Positions 16,797 through 25,295 of a stretch of DNA of 64,000 nucleotides are shown one piece after another; the first letter of the stretch is position 1; each line of letters opens with the position of its first letter. A program made the position numbers and the translations under genes. Source of the DNA: RGIG8244 sp045639325. Its GTDB lineage: Bacteria > Verrucomicrobiota > Lentisphaeria > Victivallales > UBA1829. The notes below the pieces were generated by a model. It ran no database searches. It was not told the DNA's origin and saw nothing but the letters and a program-made list of their open reading frames with translations. The stretch lies in contig JAZUCU010000002.1 of the NCBI GenBank assembly GCA_045639325.1, positions 65,684 through 129,683 of the forward strand. Reading direction: 5' to 3'.

Positions 16797-16829
16797 TGTT
16801 CCTTTTATAATGCCCTCTGAGGCATTGAG

Positions 16830-16871
16830 AAAAAAATACGTGCAGATGAGAAAATCTGTGCGTATTTTTTT
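16830..16871 (+). terminator. Rho-independent terminator of the cold-shock gene
   Basis: An 18-bp A/T-flanked stem with ATACGTGCAGAT paired to ATCTGTGCGTAT around a GAGAAA loop, followed by a T-run. The A-run on the 5' arm makes it work in both directions. Confidence 0.85.
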
Positions 16872-16913
16872 GTTTTCAGCACAAAAAAGGTTAAAAATTT
16901 TCAAAATTTCTCC

Positions 16914-16942
16914 TTGAAATCATGACAGGATGATGATATTGT
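16914..16942 (+). promoter_or_regulatory. Candidate promoter of gadCB
   Basis: TTGAAA, 17 bp, TATTGT, about 90 bp upstream of gadC. The -10 matches four of six. Confidence 0.35.
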
Positions 16943-17029
16943 AAAATAAGCAAACGGGATGCCGGGGGGAGTTGTTTCCGTTGAAACAACACGGCGTTAC
17001 TGTATCAAAAAATCAAAAAAGGGGGAAAT

Positions 17030-18445
17030 ATGGAGGGAAAGAAGCTTTCTGTATTTACGGTCACGATGATGATCGTGGCAGCCGTGATCAGTCTCAGAGG
17101 TTTGCCCATGATGGCAAAAGAGGGACTGAGTATGTTGTTTTACGTTTTATTTGCAATCGTGATGTACCTGATTCCGGCATCGCTCGTTTCCGCAGAACTG
17201 GGCAGTGCGTTCAGCGACCGGAACGGCGGGGTGTACACCTGGGTGAAAGAAGCATTCGGCCCGGCATGGGGGTTCACTGCTGTTTGGCTGCAATGGATCC
17301 AGAACGTAATCTGGTATCCCACCGTGCTCGGATTCGCAGCCGGTTCATTGGCGTACATGGTTGGACAGCAGGAATATGCCCAGAACGGCGTATACAATGG
17401 TCTGGTCATTATCATTTTCTACTGGATCTCCACGTTCCTGGCCATGAAAGGAACAAGTGCGGTCGGCAAAGTTACAAAATACGGGGTATTGCTCGGTACA
17501 ATCATCCCCGGACTTTTGGTGATTATACTCGGGCTCATCTGGTGTTTCCGTGGACTTCCGCTTGAATTCCTGCGCAGTGCATCCGGGGAAGCCTTGCACA
17601 GTCATCCTACGTTCTTCCCGCACATCTCCGGCATGGGCAGTATTGCCTTCCTTGCGGGTATTATCCTGTTGTTTGCGGGTGTGGAAGTTCAGTCCGTGCT
17701 GGTGAAAGATCTGAATAATCCGGCAAAGAATTTCCCGAAAGCGATTTTTATGGCATCCATCATCATTGTTCTGCTCTTCCTGCTCGGTTCTCTTTCTGTT
17801 GCGGCTGTAGTTCCGGAAGATCAGATCAGTCTGACAGCCGGTTTGATGGAAGCGTTCAACCATATCTTGAATAAATTCTCTCTCGGCTGGCTGGTTCCCA
17901 TATTGGGCTTTCTGACGGCATTCGGTGCCATCGGCGGTGTGATGTCCTGGATCACCGGCCCCAGCAAAGGTTTGCTGAGTACGGCACAGGATGGTGAACT
18001 GCCTGCCATTCTTGCAAAAACAAACAAAGCGGAAGCACCGGTCACATTGTTGATCGTCCAGGCGATTATCGTAACCTTGCTTGCCTGCCTGTATTTCGTC
18101 ATGGATAACGTCAGTGTTGCATTCTTCGTATTGACAGCCATGACTGCGACCCTGTATCTGGTGATGTACATGCTGATGTATGCAGCCGGGCTGCGTTTGC
18201 GGTATACCCGCCCGGATCTGCCCCGTACTTATAAGATCCCCGGAGGGATGGGTGTTATGTGGCTGATTACACTGGTTGGTCTGGCGGGCGTATTATTTTC
18301 CTGCATTGCGGGCTTTTTCCCGCCCTCCAACCTGCCGGTGGGGAATCCTGCGCTGTATGTAATTCTGGTTGCAGGTGGTTTGATTCTGTTTACAGGTACG
18401 CCATTGGTGATACATTGTATCATGATGCAGCGTAAGAAACAATAA
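17030..18445 (+). CDS. gadC: GadC-like glutamate:GABA antiporter
   Basis: An APC-superfamily permease of 471 residues with about 12 transmembrane segments. The N-terminal LSVFTVTMMIVAAVISLRGLP and the SDRNGGVYTWVKEAFGP segment are typical of GadC and related amino-acid antiporters. In the glutamate-dependent acid-resistance system it imports glutamate and exports GABA. It is directly upstream of gadB (27 bp), which supports that role. E. coli GadC is about 511 residues and ends in a C-plug that blocks the channel at neutral pH; this protein stops right after its last helix (IHCIMMQRKKQ), so the plug is absent. Start ATG at 17030 follows AAAGGGGGAAAT. Confidence 0.9.
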   Translation: MEGKKLSVFTVTMMIVAAVISLRGLPMMAKEGLSMLFYVLFAIVMYLIPASLVSAELGSAFSDRNGGVYTWVKEAFGPAWGFTAVWLQWIQNVIWYPTVLGFAAGSLAYMVGQQEYAQNGVYNGLVIIIFYWISTFLAMKGTSAVGKVTKYGVLLGTIIPGLLVIILGLIWCFRGLPLEFLRSASGEALHSHPTFFPHISGMGSIAFLAGIILLFAGVEVQSVLVKDLNNPAKNFPKAIFMASIIIVLLFLLGSLSVAAVVPEDQISLTAGLMEAFNHILNKFSLGWLVPILGFLTAFGAIGGVMSWITGPSKGLLSTAQDGELPAILAKTNKAEAPVTLLIVQAIIVTLLACLYFVMDNVSVAFFVLTAMTATLYLVMYMLMYAAGLRLRYTRPDLPRTYKIPGGMGVMWLITLVGLAGVLFSCIAGFFPPSNLPVGNPALYVILVAGGLILFTGTPLVIHCIMMQRKKQ

Positions 18446-18472
18446 AAGAATATGAAAAAAAGGAGGGTAACT

Positions 18473-19864
18473 ATGGGATTACACAAACGTTTTCCGGTAG
18501 CACATGGGGAACATGATGATGTTTACGCGTCATTGGAATTGCAGCAGCCTGCGGAGAAATATGTTTTCCCCGAAAAAGAAAGCAACGGCGCCAATATTCT
18601 TCAAATGGTCCGTGATGAATTGATGCTGGATGGCAATGCACGTTTGAATCTTGCAACATTCTGTTCAACTTATGAAGATCCGAACGTGTTGACTCTGATG
18701 AATGAATGTATCAGTAAAAACATGATCGACAAGGATGAATATCCCCAGACCGCTGAACTGGAACGCCGCTGTGTTCACATGCTCGCGGATTTGTGGAATG
18801 CTCCGGATAATACAACTGCTGCCGGTTGTTCCACCACCGGATCAAGCGAAGCTGCCATGCTCGGCGGTCTTGCCATGAAATACCGCTGGCTGGCGGCAAT
18901 GAAGAAAAAAGGGAAGACTCCCGGCAAACCGAATCTTGTCACCGGCCCCGTGCAGGTCTGCTGGGAGAAATTTGCCCGTTACTGGGATGTGGAATTGCGG
19001 GAAATTCCGATGAGTGATGGTCACACAACATCCACTCCGGAACAGGTGGTTGCTCATTGCGATGAAAACACCATCGGTGTTGTTCAGACATTGGGCACAA
19101 CATTTACTCTGGAATATGAACAAGTGGCTAAAACCGCGGATGCATTGGATGATTTGGAAAAAGAAAAAGGTCTGGATATTCCGATTCACGTGGATGGCGC
19201 AAGCGGCGGCTTCCTGGCTCCGTTCGTCCGTCCGGATTTGAAGTGGGACTTCCGGATCAAACGTGTTCACTCCATCAACTCATCCGGTCACAAATTCGGT
19301 CTTGCGCCGTTAGGTGCCGGCTGGGTTCTCTGGCGTGACATGGCATCTCTGCCGGAAAAATTGATCTTCTACGTCAATTATCTGGGTGGTAATATGCCGA
19401 CATTTGCCCTGAACTTCTCACGTCCGGGCGGTCAGATTGTGGCACAGTACTATCATTTTCTGCGTCTTGGCAGAGAAGGCTACGCAAAAGTTCAGAAGGC
19501 GTGTTACGATGCCGGTTTGTTCTTTGCTGAAAAACTGCAACATTTCGGAATCTTTGATATTATTTCCTGCGGGAAAGATTACATGGGCGTCCCCGGTGTC
19601 TGTTGGAAGTTGAAGAAAGATGCCAATGTAAAATTTGATCTTTATGAACTTGCAGATCACCTGCGTTATCGCGGCTGGCTGGTTCCGGCATATTCCTTGC
19701 CGCCCAATTGCGAGGATGTTGTCATTCAACGAATCCTTGTCCGCCACGGCGTTTCCAAAGACCTGTTGGAACAGTTGCTGGTTGATATGGATGCAGCGAT
19801 CCGGCACTTGAATGAAAAGCCGAATTGCAGCAAAGAACATAAAAAAACAGCATTCCATCACTGA
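18473..19864 (+). CDS. gadB: Glutamate decarboxylase
   Basis: A PLP enzyme of 463 residues, almost the length of E. coli GadB (466). It converts glutamate to GABA and CO2, consuming a proton. The PLP-binding lysine is in NSSGHKFGLAPLGAGW (Lys about 274), with HVDGASGGFLAPF just before and AAGCSTTGSSEAAML upstream. The C-terminus ends KTAFHH, similar to the pH-gating tail of E. coli GadB whose penultimate His caps the active site at neutral pH. The ATG at 18473 is chosen over 18452 because AAGGAGG lies 6 bp before it. It forms an operon with gadC. Confidence 0.96.
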   Translation: MGLHKRFPVAHGEHDDVYASLELQQPAEKYVFPEKESNGANILQMVRDELMLDGNARLNLATFCSTYEDPNVLTLMNECISKNMIDKDEYPQTAELERRCVHMLADLWNAPDNTTAAGCSTTGSSEAAMLGGLAMKYRWLAAMKKKGKTPGKPNLVTGPVQVCWEKFARYWDVELREIPMSDGHTTSTPEQVVAHCDENTIGVVQTLGTTFTLEYEQVAKTADALDDLEKEKGLDIPIHVDGASGGFLAPFVRPDLKWDFRIKRVHSINSSGHKFGLAPLGAGWVLWRDMASLPEKLIFYVNYLGGNMPTFALNFSRPGGQIVAQYYHFLRLGREGYAKVQKACYDAGLFFAEKLQHFGIFDIISCGKDYMGVPGVCWKLKKDANVKFDLYELADHLRYRGWLVPAYSLPPNCEDVVIQRILVRHGVSKDLLEQLLVDMDAAIRHLNEKPNCSKEHKKTAFHH

Positions 19865-19870
19865 TTTTTT

Positions 19871-19905
19871 GCGGGGAGATGTTCAAAGCGTCTCCCCGCA
19901 TTTTT
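19871..19905 (+). terminator. Terminator of gadCB
   Basis: GCGGGGAGA pairs with TCTCCCCGC around a short loop, followed by ATTTTT. Confidence 0.85.
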
Positions 19906-19930
19906 AACCAAAAAGGGGCTTTATCTTACT

Positions 19931-21328
19931 ATGAAAATCTGTCTCTTATTACTTTTCTTTTTCGTTGTGTCTCCGTTTTTCGCGAACGACAACACAACGC
20001 AAACCGTCCGACTGGTGCAGGATGATGCGCAGGATTACATGGTTTCCAGAATCTTTCTGCTGAAACATATCCAGGCAAACGATATCGCACCGTTTGTCCT
20101 TGGTATGGTCAAACGCTATAATATGAATTCCACCGTCAGCAACATCCAATATACGCAGGCGCAACAGGAAATTCTCACTGTCACCTGTCCGGAAGGCATG
20201 ATGCCATTCGTGCAGGATTTTATTTGCAAAGCGGACCGTCCGGTCAAAATCGCCGGCAAAACGCCGGATGACATTATCCGTGGAACCGGTATCACCCGGG
20301 CCGTTTACACGCCGCAATACCGGTCCGGACAGGTGTTGGTGAACATGATCGTCAATGCCTTGATCAACGCAGGACCTTACAGTTCCGTATACGGTTGGGA
20401 TGCCAATTCAAACCAGATTTATTGGAAAGATAATACATCCAATACGGAATTTGTTTATCAGTTCTTATCCTGGCTTGACCGTCCGCCTCCGCAAATCCGT
20501 ATGGTCTTTACTGTATATGAAGTAAGGGAAAGCACTTTGCGGGATATGGGTATTGATTATCTGGCATGGAAAAACGGCCCCGGTTTGGATCTCTTCCAAG
20601 CCGGATTCCGTGTTTTTGACCTGTCATCCGGCGGCAGTACCGCACTGCAATCTTTGAGTGGACATCTGGGTGGATTCTTTTTTGCTCCGCAGTTTGATGC
20701 AAGTTTTATCCGCATTCTGGAACAGAACGGTATGGCGAATGTTACCAATACTGCCAATCTGACCGTTTCCAATTCATATTCCATGGAATATGAAATCATG
20801 TTCAATCCGGAACTGCAGAATCTTATTAAGTCGGAAAACGATCAGGGCGAAGTCGCAATCAGCGCTGTCGCAGGAATTCAGAATACGCAGCAGATTTATC
20901 TGAAAATCAGTAAACCTATCGCCTGTATTCACCGGGGTACGGTTGATGCCGAATTCTCCATCCCTGCTTACAAGCCCGGGGAGATTGCGGAAATACCCGG
21001 GACGTTGTTCTGTGGGTATCGTGTGACTTGTGCCAATGCAACGGAACGGAATAATTATGGTTCCGAATTGATTGAAACAACCGATATTCAGGGCGATGTA
21101 ACCATTGAACTGAATAAGGAAGTCATTCTCACACAATGGAATAAAACGGTGGATGTGACGCAGACGATCGGCGTGCCGTTCCTGTCTTCAATCCCTGTCC
21201 TGAAATATCTTTTCGGCACAACGGTGACTTCCAAAGAAAATATTAAACTTTATATGACTGTCAAAGCAGAGATCCCGGATATGATGAAAGATCCCTTCAG
21301 CGTCGGTTCTCTTCAGAAAGTCAAGTAA
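19931..21328 (+). CDS. Secretin-like periplasmic/outer-membrane protein A
   Basis: A protein of 465 residues with a signal peptide (MKICLLLLFFFVVSPFFA). The C-terminus has GVPFLSSIPVLKYLFG, the hallmark end of type II/type IV secretin (GspD/PilQ) domains. The middle (RMVFTVYEVRESTLRDMGID) matches the 'v.v...I.Ev' element at the start of the secretin domain, where 'LG.dw' is usual. Residues about 30-115 look like an N1-type ring-forming domain (FLLKHIQANDIAPFV). The protein is shorter than most secretins and the pore-forming region is hard to delimit. It is 18 bp upstream of a paralogue. No other secretion genes lie nearby, so the system it serves is unknown. Confidence 0.7.
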   Translation: MKICLLLLFFFVVSPFFANDNTTQTVRLVQDDAQDYMVSRIFLLKHIQANDIAPFVLGMVKRYNMNSTVSNIQYTQAQQEILTVTCPEGMMPFVQDFICKADRPVKIAGKTPDDIIRGTGITRAVYTPQYRSGQVLVNMIVNALINAGPYSSVYGWDANSNQIYWKDNTSNTEFVYQFLSWLDRPPPQIRMVFTVYEVRESTLRDMGIDYLAWKNGPGLDLFQAGFRVFDLSSGGSTALQSLSGHLGGFFFAPQFDASFIRILEQNGMANVTNTANLTVSNSYSMEYEIMFNPELQNLIKSENDQGEVAISAVAGIQNTQQIYLKISKPIACIHRGTVDAEFSIPAYKPGEIAEIPGTLFCGYRVTCANATERNNYGSELIETTDIQGDVTIELNKEVILTQWNKTVDVTQTIGVPFLSSIPVLKYLFGTTVTSKENIKLYMTVKAEIPDMMKDPFSVGSLQKVK

Positions 21329-21346
21329 TCAAAAAGGGGGAATGTA

Positions 21347-23011
21347 ATGAAATATCATCTGTTCTTGCTTTCTTTGTGCAGTATCGCATCCACGCTTGCC
21401 GCCGCCGATCTGCCGGGCGTCCCCAGGGACTCCAATTTCAACAACAGCAGCGGTTATAACAGTACCCGGGTCAATGCACAGTTGATTGTCGGCGTCAAGG
21501 ATCAAACCAAAGTTGTTCACTTTATCCGGGATAATAACGATCCGCGAGTTATCACAAAAGCCTATCTGATCCGCCATGTTGATCCCTACGAAATCCGGGA
21601 TTATCTCCGGCAGATCGTGCAGGCGAAAAGAGTCGGCAATACCGCTTTGCAGCAGCAGTATCCGCTCAATACAACTGCAACACCGGCTGCCGCAACCGTT
21701 TCTGCAGCGGTTGTTACGACGCCCGTCAATACTCAGCCGACGTATAATCCGGCGGCACAGCTTGGCAGTAATACCGCCGTGGAATGTCTGAAATATGTGG
21801 ACGGCACCGGATTGCTGATTGTCAGTGCGGAAGATTACCGGTTCCAGCATCAGGAAAACGGGATGGGGATCGATGAAATTGTTCAATTCCTCGATAAACC
21901 GGAAATGGGTTTCTCCACCGGCTCCCAGACCTACTTCTATATTCCGAAATTCGTCCCCGCAAGAAATCTGCTGCCCCTGATTCAGAATGTAGGAATGAAT
22001 ATTTCCGACGTTACCGAATTGTGGCAGGGATGCGATGTTGTGGCATACGATCCCGACCTCAATTGGTTGATTTTTGACGTTGCCAATTATTCCATGAAAA
22101 ATATTGATCACATGTTGGAGAAGTATGACGTACCCATTCCGCAAGTACGTCTGACTATCCGCGTCTGTGAAATTGATGTGGAAAATGACCAGAAACTCGG
22201 ACTCGATTTTCAGGCGTGGAAAAATAATGACGGCATGGATTTCTTTTCTGCAGGCGGCAGATTCCGGGATAACTGGGCGGCTTCCTTCGGTGGTACCTTG
22301 ATGAATTCCGGCTCCGAACGGACACGATTCTTTAATTTCAATCCGAAATGGAATACCCGGTATATCGACCTGCTGTTCAGCAGCGGCAAAGCAAAAGTGG
22401 TTCATTCCGCAGAAATGATCATCCGGAATAACACCTCTGCTGTGCTCGACCGGACAACGCAGATTTTCTACATGGATACGCAGACGCCTGCCAATAATAC
22501 CGTATCTGATCCTGCCCGCCTGCCCTATAAACTGCTTTCCACGCTGATCGACCGGTTCATCAACAGCGCCGATGATATTCCGGTATACAAAGCAAATCAA
22601 ACGCAAGTGACAAAGGTCTCCGGTTTCGGTTTTTCCATGAAAGTGGATAATGTTTCGGTCAATCAGAAAGAAACACGTTTCTCTGTTTCCGCCACGAACA
22701 GCAGTCTCCTTGGCTTCCAATCCACCGGTGCGCCCCGTATTTCTTCCGGAAACGTGGTGAATTTGAATATCAGTCTGCCTCATGGTGCGGATTCCTTTGT
22801 GATCGGCGGTCTGAAAAAACAGGAAACGGTTACATCCAAAACCGGTATCCCGTGGCTGGTGAATATTCCCTATGTTGGCTATCTCTTCGGAACAGAATCC
22901 AAGTCGGTGAAGACAACGGAACTGATTATTATGGGCGAATGTAAACTGGAAGTTCCGCAGGATAAAGAACCGAACCGCAAAGCACGTACCAAGGAACAGA
23001 AGAAAGGCTAA
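21347..23011 (+). CDS. Secretin-like periplasmic/outer-membrane protein B
   Basis: A protein of 554 residues with a signal peptide (MKYHLFLLSLCSIASTLAAA). An N1-like domain (KAYLIRHVDPYEIRDYLRQI) is followed by an Ala/Thr/Pro-rich linker (residues about 105-140), a second ring-type domain (FYIPKFVPARNLLPLIQ) and a secretin core beginning VRLTIRVCEIDVENDQKLGL and ending SFVIGGLKKQE and GIPWLVNIPYVGYLFGTES. The last part is the classic secretin C-terminal motif. It shares the 'FQAWKN' segment with protein A, so the two are paralogues. The GGGGGAATGTA before the ATG at 21347 is a good ribosome-binding site. Function and partner system are unknown. Confidence 0.75.
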   Translation: MKYHLFLLSLCSIASTLAAADLPGVPRDSNFNNSSGYNSTRVNAQLIVGVKDQTKVVHFIRDNNDPRVITKAYLIRHVDPYEIRDYLRQIVQAKRVGNTALQQQYPLNTTATPAAATVSAAVVTTPVNTQPTYNPAAQLGSNTAVECLKYVDGTGLLIVSAEDYRFQHQENGMGIDEIVQFLDKPEMGFSTGSQTYFYIPKFVPARNLLPLIQNVGMNISDVTELWQGCDVVAYDPDLNWLIFDVANYSMKNIDHMLEKYDVPIPQVRLTIRVCEIDVENDQKLGLDFQAWKNNDGMDFFSAGGRFRDNWAASFGGTLMNSGSERTRFFNFNPKWNTRYIDLLFSSGKAKVVHSAEMIIRNNTSAVLDRTTQIFYMDTQTPANNTVSDPARLPYKLLSTLIDRFINSADDIPVYKANQTQVTKVSGFGFSMKVDNVSVNQKETRFSVSATNSSLLGFQSTGAPRISSGNVVNLNISLPHGADSFVIGGLKKQETVTSKTGIPWLVNIPYVGYLFGTESKSVKTTELIIMGECKLEVPQDKEPNRKARTKEQKKG

Positions 23012-23056
23012 GCAGAAATTTTTGGTGATTTTTTACCGATATATCAAATTCTGCCC

Positions 23057-23085
23057 TTGATTTTTTTGATTTCTGCATGTATAGT
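23057..23085 (+). promoter_or_regulatory. Promoter of the thioredoxin-like gene
   Basis: TTGATT (23057-23062), 17 bp, TATAGT (23080-23085). It lies about 33 bp upstream of the ATG and shows the gene can be expressed independently of the secretin-like pair. Confidence 0.6.
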
Positions 23086-23117
23086 CTTACATGTTTAATT
23101 AAGGAAAGGTGATTTTT

Positions 23118-23609
23118 ATGAAACTCTCAGCAAAAATTCTGTTGTCCGCAGCCATGGTTTTGACTGCAAGTGCAATGTTCGCGGCTCCGTCCAAGAAAGC
23201 AAATCCGACGAAGCCGGCAATCAAGCAAAGCGAGCAATATCGGATCATCAACGATTACAAGGAAGCACAGCGCATTTCCGAACGCACGAAAAAGCCGATT
23301 ATGATTATCTTCAGCGGTTCCGACTGGTGCGGTTGGTGTGTGAAGCTGGATAATGAAGTCTTTTCCAAGAAAGAATTCCAGAATTGGGCAAAAGATCATC
23401 TGGTTGTCTATCTGGCTGACTTCCCCCATCGTAAAAAAATTCCGGCTGCTCAGAAAGTACAGAACGATGAGTTGGCAAGAAAGTATCGTGTCAGAGGCTT
23501 CCCGACGGTTCTCATTGTCAATGCAAAAGGCGATGTCATTGCGCAAACCGGTTATCGTAAAGGCGGACCGGTAAAATATGTACAGCATTTGAAACAGTAC
23601 GTTCGCTGA
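23118..23609 (+). CDS. Exported thioredoxin-fold protein
   Basis: A protein of 163 residues. A signal peptide (MKLSAKILLSAAMVLTASAM, cleavage near MFA-AP) and a basic linker precede a thioredoxin fold. The active site is SGSDWCGWCVKLDNEV, a CxxC of the DUF255/thioredoxin_7 type, and the cis-proline is in RGFPTVLIVNAKG. It probably acts as a periplasmic thiol oxidoreductase. The ATG at 23118 follows GGAAAGGTGA. It stands between the secretin-like genes and rsmE with its own promoter and terminator. Confidence 0.88.
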   Translation: MKLSAKILLSAAMVLTASAMFAAPSKKANPTKPAIKQSEQYRIINDYKEAQRISERTKKPIMIIFSGSDWCGWCVKLDNEVFSKKEFQNWAKDHLVVYLADFPHRKKIPAAQKVQNDELARKYRVRGFPTVLIVNAKGDVIAQTGYRKGGPVKYVQHLKQYVR

Positions 23610-23633
23610 TATTCTAGCAGGGAATGAAAAACA

Positions 23634-23677
23634 AAACGCTCTGGATCACACAAAAATCCGGAGCGTTTCTTTTTTTA
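23634..23677 (+). terminator. Terminator of the thioredoxin-like gene
   Basis: AAACGCTCTGGAT pairs with ATCCGGAGCGTTT around a CACACAAAA loop, followed by a T-rich run. Confidence 0.85.
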
Positions 23678-23754
23678 TCGTGTTTTTATAATGAATGACT
23701 TTATTTTTTCATTTTTTATGTTATATTATCCTCAGTATATGGAAAGGTTTTAAT

Positions 23755-24474
23755 ATGAATTTGCTGCTGATCACACCAAAAGATACGATCGTTAATAATA
23801 TTCTTAAAATTTCCGGCAGACGAGCGGAACATATTTTCTGTGTCCTCCGTGCAAAAGCCGGCGATCAACTCCGTGCCGGTCTGCTCAACGGCAATCTTGG
23901 CACCGCAACGGTTCTGGAAGCAACGAAGAAAGAAGTCACCGTCCAATTGGATGATTTCCCGAATCCGCCGCCTGCAAAAGTTGATTTTATCCCTGTTATT
24001 GCCCTGCCCCGCCCCCAGAGTTTTAAGAAAACATTGCATTTTATTGCATCATCCGGCATCAAAAAAGCTATCTTCACCGGGGCGGATAAAGTGGAAAAAA
24101 GTTATTGGAACAGTTCTGCCATGACGCCGCAAGCCATCGAAGAAGAACTGATTCTCGGTTTGGAACAGGGCGGCACGACAACGATGCCTGAATTACTTTT
24201 CCGTCCCTCTCTCAAACATTATATGGCAAGTGAGGAATTCCGTGCTTTGACGTCTGATGCATTATGTTTGATTGCGCATCCGCGGGATGCAGAAAAATGC
24301 CCGGCACAAGTTACAGGTAAAGTGGTTTGCGCTATTGGCCCGGAAGGTGGATACCGGGAAGAAGAAGTTTCTGCCTTTATTCAGGCGGGATTCAAAAGCG
24401 TTGAGATTGGCCAATATATTCTCCGTGTGGAGTTTGCCCTCTCAACGCTTTATGGACGACTTGTCCCTTTTTGA
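23755..24474 (+). CDS. rsmE: 16S rRNA (uracil1498-N3)-methyltransferase
   Basis: A SPOUT methyltransferase of 239 residues. The N-terminal PUA-like domain contains RRAEHIFCVLRAKAGDQL, and the C-terminal knot contains FKKTLHFIASSGIKKAIF, LGLEQGGTTTMPE and the SAM-binding loops AIGPEGGYREEEV and LRVEFALSTL. It methylates U1498 of 16S rRNA. ATG at 23755 is chosen because GGAAAGG lies just upstream; an earlier in-frame start would add a hydrophobic segment out of place. A weak TTTATT-16 bp-TATATT promoter may lie at 23700-23727. It converges on the nif3-like gene with 11 bp between stops. Confidence 0.93.
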   Translation: MNLLLITPKDTIVNNILKISGRRAEHIFCVLRAKAGDQLRAGLLNGNLGTATVLEATKKEVTVQLDDFPNPPPAKVDFIPVIALPRPQSFKKTLHFIASSGIKKAIFTGADKVEKSYWNSSAMTPQAIEEELILGLEQGGTTTMPELLFRPSLKHYMASEEFRALTSDALCLIAHPRDAEKCPAQVTGKVVCAIGPEGGYREEEVSAFIQAGFKSVEIGQYILRVEFALSTLYGRLVPF

Positions 24475-24485
24475 TGATCGCTTGA

Positions 24486-25280
24486 TCAATAATGTTTATA
24501 AACCTCGCCACATTCCATATAGCGGGTTTCAAATTCATTGGCATAACGTTCCTGCAGGATTTCGGCAAGATATTTCATACCTTCCCGTTCGGATGCGATA
24601 TGTCCGATAATCATCAATGCCTTATTGAATCCGAGCTGGCCGGCATCGCGGGCATATTCGCCCAATTTCCATTCGCAGCCTTCGCCAAGCAGAATGGCAT
24701 CGATTTCCGGATTGAGTAAACATTCCCAGACACCGCCGGGGGTGCCGAATGCCAATGCAATCTTTTTGCATACGGTTTCCTGATTTCCGCAAACACGCAG
24801 GTTTTCTGCACCCAATTCTCTGTAACGTTTGGCAATGTCGGAAATCTTTACCGGCTCATCCAGTTCAATTGTGGTGTTGGCATAAAATTCGGTAGGCAGA
24901 AATTTACCTTTCAACCCGAGGGCACGACAATTGCCTTCCCGAATCATATCCTGAAATTTCTTGTGGGGATGATCGTGAAAACGCCAGACAATGATCCCGG
25001 ACTGTTCCAGCAGAGCCACTTTCCCATCCGTCACAGGATCATTTACCAGTTTTTCATCCCAGTGATCGTAAAATGTCGGCTCATGAACAATGATCATCTG
25101 TGCGCCCCATTCCTGAGCCTGACGTATCAGATCGACCGTTGCATGCATGGTGACAACCACCTTTTTCAGCGTGGTGCTGCCGTCACCGCTTTTCAACGTA
25201 TCACAAGTACGTTCCAGTTCAAAAGATTGTTCTTCCTTACACCAGGCGAACAGAGCATTCATTAATTCATTTGCTGTCAT
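24486..25280 (-). CDS. Nif3-like dinuclear metal-centre protein
   Basis: A protein of 264 residues of the Nif3/YbgI/DUF34 family, widespread but without a settled function (GTP cyclohydrolase-like or metal-insertion roles have been proposed). It shows the metal ligands in MIIVHEPTFYD, near HDHPHKKFQDMI, and in IIGHIASEREGMKYLAEIL, with a LGEGCEWKLGEYARDAG segment between. It is the last gene of the putP-symporter-nif3 run, 15 bp after the symporter gene, and converges with rsmE. Confidence 0.85.
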   Translation of the reverse strand: MTANELMNALFAWCKEEQSFELERTCDTLKSGDGSTTLKKVVVTMHATVDLIRQAQEWGAQMIIVHEPTFYDHWDEKLVNDPVTDGKVALLEQSGIIVWRFHDHPHKKFQDMIREGNCRALGLKGKFLPTEFYANTTIELDEPVKISDIAKRYRELGAENLRVCGNQETVCKKIALAFGTPGGVWECLLNPEIDAILLGEGCEWKLGEYARDAGQLGFNKALMIIGHIASEREGMKYLAEILQERYANEFETRYMECGEVYKHY

Positions 25281-25295
25281 TTTACGATTTTCCTG

